Part shown: one piece after another, positions 56,551 through 64,000 of the stretch
Position numbering within the stretch: the first letter of the stretch is position 1
Layout of the letters: every line of letters starts with the position of its first letter
Assembly: GCA_002633005.1 (NCBI GenBank)
Contig: NMRA01000189.1
Location: 202,805-266,804 of the forward strand
Source of the DNA: Phoronis australis
Lineage: Eukaryota > Phoronida > Phoronidae
DNA: 64,000 nt
Direction: 5' to 3'
Position numbers and translations under genes: made by a program
The notes under the pieces: model-generated
Told to the model about the DNA's origin: nothing
Seen by the model: the letters and a program-made list of their open reading frames with translations, nothing else
Database searches by the model: none

Positions 56551-57483
56551 ACTTGAAGGGTTTATTAGTTACTGTTATGTTGAGCTACGTTAGACCCCGA
56601 AATTTGACACAGCCCGTTGACTACCCAGGTATAGTAAACTTATGCTCGTCACTTCGTCGTAAAACTTACATCATGTAGAGCTAACGGACCGACGGGGTGC
56701 ATGCAAAATTTGGTGAGTCAACCGACACTCACCTTGTTCGTTGCACCCATTTAAGTGGTAAACAATCAAATAAACGTCGTTTTCTAGCATAATTTGCCGT
56801 CTTTTTAACAAGGAATGTGTTGTCCGTTTCAAAAACAGCACGCTCGTGACCAGCCATTTCCTAAAATTTTGCGACGTCTTTCGGTAGATGTTGACAGCTT
56901 CGCAGCAGCAAGCAGGTTTGTTTTAAAATTCTGTTTGCTGGTTTTACAATACACGAAACTTGTAACGAAATGAAACAGTTCAGAGTGTTGTGACATGTAC
57001 ACAACCTTGTGCCGGCAGCGAAGAATATTTGATAAAAGAATCGGAGAAAAATAAACTGGTCACGTAACTGGTGACGTAATCACCAAAGGCCGACTCAATA
57101 TTGAGAACGCAACACAATTTTTGCACCAGCCATTATCTCATTGACAGCAGCCGATTAACGATACAAGGCTAACTTTTCCAACGCCGGTAAATACGGTTTA
57201 CTCAAGAAAGAGAGTAGTTTTAATGACACTAATTTTAAGCAGATTTTATTTGTCCATTTTTATCCACATCGGCGCAAACCTGTATATTTAGTTTACAGCT
57301 TTGGTCCCATTAGGCTAAAAAATATAAAAATAATTGCAGGCGGTCTGATACACGTTGTACCAGACGTGCGCAGGCCTCGCATGTAGGCCCATTGCACTGA
57401 TCACCTGGAAATAATTTTATGCTTTATTAACATATGGTTAAAACCGAGCTGAGGAGCTAGAAACCTGGCTCAAGGGTTTAGCA
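56551..57483. other. No feature recognised
   Basis: Intergenic sequence with no gene, RNA or repeat that I can support. Confidence 0.5.
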
Positions 57484-57553
57484 GTGTGACCTAGTGGGAC
57501 TCGAACCCGCGACCTCGAGTAAAGAAAGCGGACACTTATCAACCAGGTCACAC
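57484..57553 (-). tRNA. tRNA-like sequence (pseudogene or SINE head)
   Basis: The minus strand has terminal pairing GTGTGACC/GGTCACAC, an A-box-like TGGTTGATAAG and a perfect B-box GGTTCGAGTCC in a T-arm with one mismatched pair. The T-arm sits about two bases too near the 3' acceptor side, and no clear anticodon stem forms, so it is probably not a working tRNA. Confidence 0.4.
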
Positions 57554-58599
57554 TGTCTCCTCCCATTAAGCTAGGGCAACTGATGGTATGCGATGACCAT
57601 CCCCTTAGAAGACACCTTTTTCGAAGAGTTCGAACAACCAGGAACCATACAAAAAGGCATGGCGAACCTTTTACAGCACTGTGGCAAACAGTAAAAATCA
57701 GACCGGCTGATACAATGATAAAATACGTTGATACGAACTCTTCACAATATGGCACATCAATATGTGATAAGCAGTCGAGGCCCCATTAACACGTCACTGA
57801 CATATCAGCCAATCAGCGATCGCTGCCGGGATTTCAGTCATTTGAAAATAATTACGAATGAGCTTTTGTTTAGCGCACAACTCGGGCAAATGTGAGATTT
57901 GTTTGTATGTTAAAATGGTTAACTGCTGCATTATTTTTGCTACAGTGCCTTTTTAAGGCATCTTTGTTTCGTCGCCTACATGACCCTCGACATCCGGAAA
58001 ATGCATCTAAGTTGTCGTGAACTTAGCTGCTGATTCTGAAATCTGTGCAAAAACAATAGTATTTCAGAATGCCAAATATAAGATTAAACCGTTTTTCAAT
58101 ATCCTCATCCATGCAATCTTCATCAGTAATTTGGTAAGTAAACCAGCATACGAAGCATTCTTCGGGATTTGTGGAAAAACAATGGATGCGAGGCTAAAAG
58201 GCCTGGTGGTTTCCTGAGGAGAAAAGTTTTCTCCGCGGCAGAAACGTTTTCTCCGAAGAGAAAATGGATTTTTTCGTAATGTTACTTTTTCAATGTCAGC
58301 TTTGGGCCACCGTAAATATTCTTCATAAATCAACTGCTTTCCAGGGTGCACACGTTTATGGGCGAACGAAAAAAAGTTTTGCTGCATTGTTTAAAATCCT
58401 CTACGACATTAAACCCATTAAACTTTATTATTTCTTCACACCAAACTCGTAAAATTTTAGGTCACGCCAATCTGGGTAACCTGTATTTTAAAATAGTGTT
58501 ATTGCCAGTGTACGGAGAAACAAAATGATCCTTAGTCTCTCAGGACCATATTGCGTACTATCACATCTGATTTGACTTTGTTCATATACACGATTGTAT
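57554..58599. other. No gene recognised
   Basis: Contains a small repeated word, GTTTTCTCCG, near 58220-58260. Open frames are short and unlike known families. Confidence 0.5.
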
Positions 58600-58918
58600 G
58601 CCATCGTTACCCCATCGATCTGGTCACCACAGTCGTTAAACAAAAAATGGCTTTGTTTACAAGCAAAGGACAACAGTTTATGTATATCAACACTGTTGAA
58701 ACAGTTATCCACAGATATAGTGTTTAACAATTTATGTATACCCATTCCTGTAGTATTGTCTACCGGAACTTTAGTAAATAAGCTAAAAACGTCAAAACTG
58801 ACCATAAATGGAATAGCACATAACGAACGGAGTTCTGCAACAAACTGGAACTACTCTTTCAAAGTATAAGAGCTCTCCGTAAGTGGACTCAAAATTTGGT
58901 TTAGAAACTTAAGCTAAT
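58600..58918 (-). pseudogene. Penelope-like reverse transcriptase fragment
   Basis: The minus strand reads KFLNQILSPLTESSYTLKE, a TAG stop, FQFVAELRSLC, then MVSFDVFSLFTKVPVDN, LLSFACKQSHFLFND and QIDGVTM. SFDVxSLFTxVP and QxDGVxMGSPL are RT motifs of Penelope-like and related elements. Here the MGSP part is lost after QIDGVTM, and the YxDD motif is absent. It is an internal, inactivated fragment. Confidence 0.75.
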
Positions 58919-59280
58919 ACGTAGGTGTAATTACCAAAACACGAAACAATAGTTCTTGATTTGTTATGACCCTTTTGTGACTTTTTCTGTTTCCTTGGTG
59001 ATGATGGCGTGATGTACCATTGAAACGTTGGATATTGAATATACGTAAAACCATGTTATCAGCAATCGTTCTCAGTTTTTCACTGCTAGCAAAAAAAAAA
59101 AACAAAATCGTGATTAAAACACCTGGTTCTCCTTCCTGAACACTTTTCTTCTCTTCCTAATATCGGAAACCGAAGAACAAAATATCCGCCTATGTGTCGC
59201 ACCTAAACCGTTCGTTCTTCACACCTCGCACATGATTTATAAATTTGAAGTGGACAGCAGAAAGCAATTGCATTCTCGCA

Positions 59281-59316
59281 ATGGACTGTGAACGCAAAGC
59301 TGGTGAACAAACAACG
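59281..59316 (+). CDS. LDLa protein candidate first exon
   Basis: ATG followed by 11 codons (DCERKAGEQTT) and a good donor, GTAAGA. Phase 0 matches the phase-0 acceptors at 59996 and 61049. It gives a plausible short cytoplasmic N-terminus. Not conserved in a way that can be checked by eye. Confidence 0.45.
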
Positions 59317-62300
59317 GTAAGAACCAGTGTTTATGAGCCTCTGAGAACTAAACATAAATTATTTTAACTTTCAATCTTGACCTGAGGCTGAAGCTATTTG
59401 TCGAAAACGACTTGCAAAAACGACACTTATTTCAAGTGTTCATATTTTTGCTCAGTCCCTCACATGAACTTCAGAATTCAGATAAAGAAATTTTAGTTGC
59501 TTGAGTTCATTTTAGGTTTAAGTACACTAAACGATTTTTGTCTATCTGAAATAAGTCTCAAGGATATTGATGCAAAGGATAACAAAGACAACTTTCGCTC
59601 TATTTTTTCGTGTTTTTCTTTCTCTAAATTGTGTATCACTTGAGAAAATTGATGGCCTGGCAGACAACATCAATCGCTACGCATTTCCTGACTTTTGAAA
59701 ATACAGATCTTTTCATATTTTGGGGCCCAGCTCTTGAATTACAGGACCATTGATGACATTCAAGTGGCCACCCTTTTCGTGTTTTGATTGGGAAATTCTT
59801 AAGGGGCCACTCACGAAGAAAAGGCCCAATGCTGGAATCGATTATTTCTATTTTCCTATTTTTTGTGAAATCGTACAACCGGCTTTCATGGTGAGGAAAG
59901 TCACTTCTTGCAAGGTCACCTGACAATGGAATGAAGTGTCACTCTTTTCCAAGCTGAATGATGTGTAGTCTTTCATCTTAGGTGTTCCATTTCAGACGGC
60001 ACCCCCTCTCAGTGGTGCGGTTCGGGTCTCCATCTATACATGTAAATCCGACAATGCCAAGTATTCACGAGGGGAAGTTGAGATTCTAAATTCATCAAAA
60101 ACCCAAAACAACCGTGCTCAGCACAACAATATCAAAACATTCGACCCAAACAGCCAAAATGTGAAAAATACAATAGGATTGACCACCATCAAAAGTTGGA
60201 ATTTTGAAGAGCGTGAAGATCACTATTTGTGGATTACACAAAAAGGCTACTTCCGATCAGGCTCGTAGGAAGGAAAAAATTATTGTTGGGGGGGGGGGGC
60301 ACAAACCNGGTGGGGGTAATACCGGGGATGCAGTCATCAGGATTTGAGTAACCGTGAACCAACAAAGATTCACGGAGAGTAAGAGTGGGTCTAGGCCCCA
60401 AGCGCACTGACGGGTAGCTGGGAGCTGCATGAAGTAACTATAGCTGGGTCAAAGGTCAAGGTTTCTTTTATTATGATCCAGTTTCCGGAAAACTTCATTT
60501 TATAATGACCATTCTTTGAAGTAATTTCTGGAAAGGTGAGGTCCCGAGGTGCCTGGTATGAGTGCCTGTGTGGCCGTTTCAGAATCACTTGATGAAACAT
60601 AGCCGGTAGTCCAGTTTCTGGTTGTTGGGCAAAATGATACAGAGTGTGTCCCAAAAATGTACACACTTCAACGTCTGGAGTTCAAATTCAGTTCCCGTGG
60701 GTAACTCTAAGCATCGTTACATCGTATTTTTAACATGGGTGTGCACGTCATGAAGTGCTCCGCACATGCGTGCACCTGGGGGGGGGGCTCGATGGCAAAG
60801 TGGGCAAGAAGGTCCGCCTCAGAGAAACAAAAAGTCCGAGAAAAACGAGACAAAAAGTCCACTAAAAGGCAGGATTCGGTGTATGCACAATTCATAGCCC
60901 TGAACGAACCTCGTATTCGGTTTTGTTTTAGTAAAAGTCCACATCCTCAAAAATTCAAAAGTTCGAGCTCCCCCATATTTTGGGCTGCAAGCCGTGTGTT
61001 CAACAGAAAAGACACTGCCTCTGAATTTTACTTTTGATATATACACAGGTTGTCGATGACGTTTCCAAAGAAGTTGACAGAGCGACAGCGCCCAGGAAAA
61101 GATGGAGACTCTTCGCTTCACTCTTCGTGTGTATATTCTTGGTAGGAGGGACCGCGGCAGCTATTGGCTTGGTGGCGTATTTCATGGAAAACGAGCTGTG
61201 GTCAGCAGGTAACACGGTTAATATAAACTAGATATTACCAGGGCCGTAGGGAAAGGGGGGGGGGTGTGAACGGGCCCCACGCTAATTCGCAGGTGTCACG
61301 GTAAAGCCGATTAGCATATGTGTTTAGCGAAACATGCAGAGAAAACAGAATGTTTGTCAACTTGCGGTGGTCATTTTATCGTTTATTTGCCCTGACCAAG
61401 ACATTTTTTGTGGTATAGACCGTATAACCAACATGAAAACGTGCTCTTAGTAATAAATCAGTTCGAAAGTAAAAACATACATACATGTGGATTTGAGTAT
61501 GAATGTGTGTGTGTGTGTATATATATGAATGTATGTATGTATGCATGCATGTATGTATGAATGTATTCTGTATGTATGTAATTCAAATAATTTTTCACGA
61601 GTCAATAATTTTCGTTTCGTGAAACAATATTTGAATAACCATCATCTTCGTATTAAAGTTCTTCTTGAAGCTGTCGATTTTATTCATTTTGCAACAGAAA
61701 TTGTACAGCAATCGTTTTGATGCTCAAAAGAACATCAAGAAGTGAAGTGAACGTCCTTCAATAATTTTTCATCAAAACCTTACATATTGTATGAGAAAGC
61801 TAATCACTATTCAATAGTATCGGTTAAATCTAACTTTAGTACCATATTCCTCATCTTCTAGTAGAAAGTTATCAAATCGCCAGAACCCGTACCACTTTTA
61901 AAGATTGCAACAATTAAAGGTAGGACAAATCCCTGTACTTGAGCGATCTGTGCTACACTATCTACTAAGACAAAAGTTTCTGATCCCCACACAGCCACGC
62001 TAATTTCTAAATACACTTCTTTTACAGAAAAATGCGCTGATCGCACAAATGCAGCATTCACTGGTCTTATTACAACGACTAAGCCACCTTCCAACGAATT
62101 TCCTCAAACTAACTGGATAGATAGAGATTTAGAAGTTAAACCTCCGCCACCTTTGACCGCCAATAACAATGACACAGGCTGTCCTGATGACAAAATTCCC
62201 TGTTTAAATGGCAGCGACTGTATATACCGTGATGCGGTATGCGACTTTATAATTGATTGCCAAGATAAGTCAGACGAACAAAAGTGTTCTACAAACATAT

Positions 62301-63190
62301 GCCGTGAGGACGAATTTCCATGCGACAACGGCCAATGTATACCTGAACGTTATGCGTGCCAGGGTTTAAAGAATTGTGCTGACGGCAGCGATGAAACAGA
62401 GAAGCATTGTCGCAACAAAACTTGCCGTAATAACGAATTCAAATGCAATTACGGCGCTTGTATTCCAAAGAGCCAAACCTGCAATAACGATATTGACTGC
62501 CTTGATTCAAGTGATGAAACGAATATCACTTGTGTCGGATACACTTGTCGCTCTAACCAATTCCAGTGCTCCTATGGTGGATGCATATCCGAATACATAA
62601 TATGTGATGGTTTTGTCAACTGTCTCGACGGCAGCGATGAAACACAGGCAGAATGTGGAAATAACACGTGCAAGCCCGACCAGTTTCGATGCTCATACGG
62701 TGCTTGCGTGGAGCAGGACAAAGCGTGCGACGCAAGGGTTAATTGCGTGGATGGAAGCGATGAAACTAAAGATACCTGTGACACGATGCAGTGCGGCGAC
62801 AATAAGTTCAGGTGTAACAGTGGCCAGTGTATCGACGGATACCAGAAATGCGATGGTTTTGTTTCTTGTCCTGATGGAAGCGACGAAACCGCCTCTCTTT
62901 GTGGAAACCTGACATGTGGGGAAGATCAGTTTAGATGCAACTACGGCGCTTGTATTCCACGTTATGAGATTTGTGACGTCACTCATTACTGCGCGGACAA
63001 AAGTGACGAGACAGAAGAACTGTGTCGAAATTCTACGTGCCAAACACCCAACTTCCGTTGCTCATACGGAGGTTGCTTGGCGATCTACGAAGTGTGTGGC
63101 GGTTCCGAAAGCGTCGATTGTCCCAACGGCGAAGATGAAAAAAACTGTGAGGACTTTGATTTAAACAATTATTTTGATTATTATTATTAA
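59281..63190 (+). CDS. Type II membrane protein with eight LDL-receptor class A repeats
   Basis: Proposed exons: 59281-59316 (start), optional 59996-60076, 61049-61208 and 62028-63190. The protein is 452 residues, or 479 with the optional exon. A short cytoplasmic tail ends in basic APRKRWR, followed by one hydrophobic segment of about 25 residues (LFASLFVC...GLVAYF), so the C-terminus should be outside. A Thr/Pro-rich stalk (TTTKPPS, KPPPPL) leads to eight LDLa modules, each with six Cys and a Ca-binding DGSDE-type end; module 8 ends NGEDE and has a longer loop. There is no protease, CUB or EGF domain before TAA. LDLa domains bind ligands in a calcium-dependent way; the ligand is unknown. 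The architecture recalls the stem of type II transmembrane serine proteases without the catalytic domain. Confidence 0.85.
59996..60076 (+). CDS. LDLa protein optional exon
   Basis: Acceptor CCATTTCAG opens a frame that stays clear for over 80 codons. A weak donor, GAA|GTTGAG at 60077, would give 27 codons in phase 0 ending KSDNAKYSRGE, which joins in frame to VVDDVSKE. Tentative. Confidence 0.25.
60077..61048. other. Intron with G-runs and dispersed repeat
   Basis: Contains poly-G runs at about 60287-60297 and 60779-60787, an n at 60308 and the R3 repeat. The minus-strand open frame at 60391-60666 is unidentified. Confidence 0.45.
60779..60880 (+). repeat. Dispersed repeat family R3, copy 2
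   Basis: GGTCCGCCTCAGAGAAACAA and AGTCCACTAAAAGGC match 50895-51050 in inverse orientation. Confidence 0.7.
61049..61208 (+). CDS. LDLa protein exon: membrane anchor
   Basis: Acceptor TATACACAG, donor GTAACA. It encodes VVDDVSKEVDRATAPRKRWR, then a hydrophobic segment rich in Gly/Ala/Val/Leu, then MENELWSA. Positive charges before the segment predict cytoplasmic N and outside C. Confidence 0.85.
61209..62027. other. LDLa gene intron
   Basis: Contains a G-rich run (61254-61263) and a TGTA/TATG microsatellite (61505-61585). Ends CTTCTTTTACAG. Confidence 0.75.
61505..61585 (+). repeat. (TG)n/(TGTA)n microsatellite
   Basis: TGTGTGTGTATATAT followed by TATGTATG units. Confidence 0.9.
62028..63190 (+). 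CDS. LDLa protein exon: stalk and eight LDLa modules
   Basis: Starts AAAAATGC, completing a Glu codon (EKCADR). It holds the stalk and modules beginning about CPDDKIPC (62180), CREDEFPC, CRNNEFKC, CRSNQFQC, CKPDQFRC, CGDNKFRC, CGEDQFRC and CQTPNFRC, ending FDLNNYFDYYY and TAA at 63188-63190. Modules 3, 4, 5, 7 and 8 share a YG(A/G)C signature, suggesting local duplication. LDLa modules usually have one exon each; here none is split. Confidence 0.95.
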
Positions 63191-63650
63191 AGAGGTTATA
63201 AAGCCGTACTGCAAAAACAACTTTTAACTTGAGCCACTTACAGGCACATTTCTAGTTGTTTCAGAGGTTCGAAAGAAACTGAGTTCGTTAATTCTTCGAT
63301 TCACAAAACTGTAGGGATGGAATGGCAACCTGCGCTTGTGACCCTAGCCAACCAGCTAGCTGTATGAAGTATACAGCTTTGCACCAAGGCTATTGTGACC
63401 CATGCATTCTCGTCTTCCTACAGCTTGCACCCCCGAAAATTTGCACAGAGAATTTCCGGTTGTTTGCTCGACTGAGCTTTTATCGTCAGTGTTGTAGTTA
63501 TCAAATCAAGCTTAATTCAGTTATTGCGTCATAATAATTTCAAGTTTGTCATTTTTGTTCATAAAGGAAACATCAAGCGAGGCTTTTGAAATAAAGTTCC
63601 AGATAACCATTGATTTCTCGGCCGAAATTGTCGACAAATCCGTCACTCTT
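63191..63650 (+). other. Probable 3'UTR of the LDLa gene
   Basis: Non-coding, with a candidate AATAAA at 63590-63595. Confidence 0.5.
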
Positions 63651-63785
63651 CAGGGACGGATTCAGGATTTTCAGTTGGGGGGTCCAGGGCAGAATATTAC
63701 CCGTCAGACATTCGCATCCCCGAACTGCCTAATGGAATCTGGGAGAATCTTGGGGGGCATGGCCCCCTCTCTAAATCCGCCACTG
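63651..63785. mobile_element. Small hAT-like MITE
   Basis: 135 bp from CAGGGACGGATTCAGGATTT to its imperfect inverse, CTCTAAATCCGCCACTG. G-rich and C-rich subterminal runs. CTCTT directly abuts both ends (63646-63650 and 63786-63790), a possible target duplication shorter than the 8 bp usual for hAT. Confidence 0.6.
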
Positions 63786-63790
63786 CTCTT

Positions 63791-64000
63791 TACACGCACC
63801 GATGCGTAACGTACCCCCAGCTGGCTGGATAAGCCGGGAATAGTCTGGCCTCGGATATCTTTTGAGCTCCAGTCGTAGGCAGCTTTAGGTCTATACGAAC
63901 AAAAGTAAGATGGAGATGACCTCTAAGTGTTTGTTTATGAACAAATGTATTTACGTAACTTAAGAAAAAACCCTCTTGTATTTATTTGCGTAGCTAAATG
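63791..64000. other. Window end, no feature
   Basis: No gene or repeat recognised. Confidence 0.5.

Noticed and set aside
60391-60666. Minus-strand 91-codon open frame (HQVILKRPHRHSYQAP region)
   Set aside because: Fairly protein-like, but no family recognised and no start, splice or repeat context. Kept out as unsupported.

Overview
This is an AT-rich animal nuclear genome window. It has large introns, many small DNA transposons and minisatellites, GT-AG introns, two runs of N and several single n joints. The protein-coding content is metazoan. The repeat load, about 3% mismatch between near-duplicate blocks, and the gene structures suggest a highly heterozygous marine invertebrate, perhaps a non-vertebrate deuterostome (hemichordate, cephalochordate or echinoderm). 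That placement is inference from general character, not from a diagnostic sequence.

Three genes are well supported. (1) The 3' part of a synapsin gene lies on the + strand, with six exons between 7625 and 26803. It covers the end of the ATP-grasp-like C domain, a short Pro/Gln-rich linker and the C-terminal E-domain peptide; earlier exons lie before the window. (2) A complete Rab GDP-dissociation inhibitor (GDI) gene lies on the - strand, with ten coding exons between 50069 and 33320. Every splice phase closes, giving 440 residues. Synapsin and GDI are convergent, with about 6.5 kb of AU-rich 3'UTR and intergenic sequence between them. Both act in vesicle traffic: synapsin tethers synaptic vesicles, and GDI recycles Rab GTPases from membranes. 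(3) A + strand gene between 59281 and 63190 encodes a predicted type II membrane protein with eight LDL-receptor class A repeats. All eight repeats sit in one exon.

The rest is mostly repeats. Positions 900-2400 and 41850-43420 hold inverted copies of a composite minisatellite whose core resembles the CTCF motif about every 145 bp. Positions 10864-16281 look like two alleles placed in tandem at an n joint. Positions 5870-6928 and 45526-46939 are copies of a TA-flanked inverted-repeat element. Positions 22626-24000 and 47521-47878 hold a second element family. Positions 47420-49534 hold tRNA-derived SINE-like units and long palindromes. Positions 51900-59000 form a transposon graveyard: a LINE reverse transcriptase, an integrase-type transposase split by a 1.4 kb insertion, a frameshifted P2X7-C-like exon, a tRNA-like sequence and a Penelope-like reverse transcriptase fragment.

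Exon coordinates were derived by hand from splice sites and reading frame. Family names rest on recognised motifs, not on database searches.
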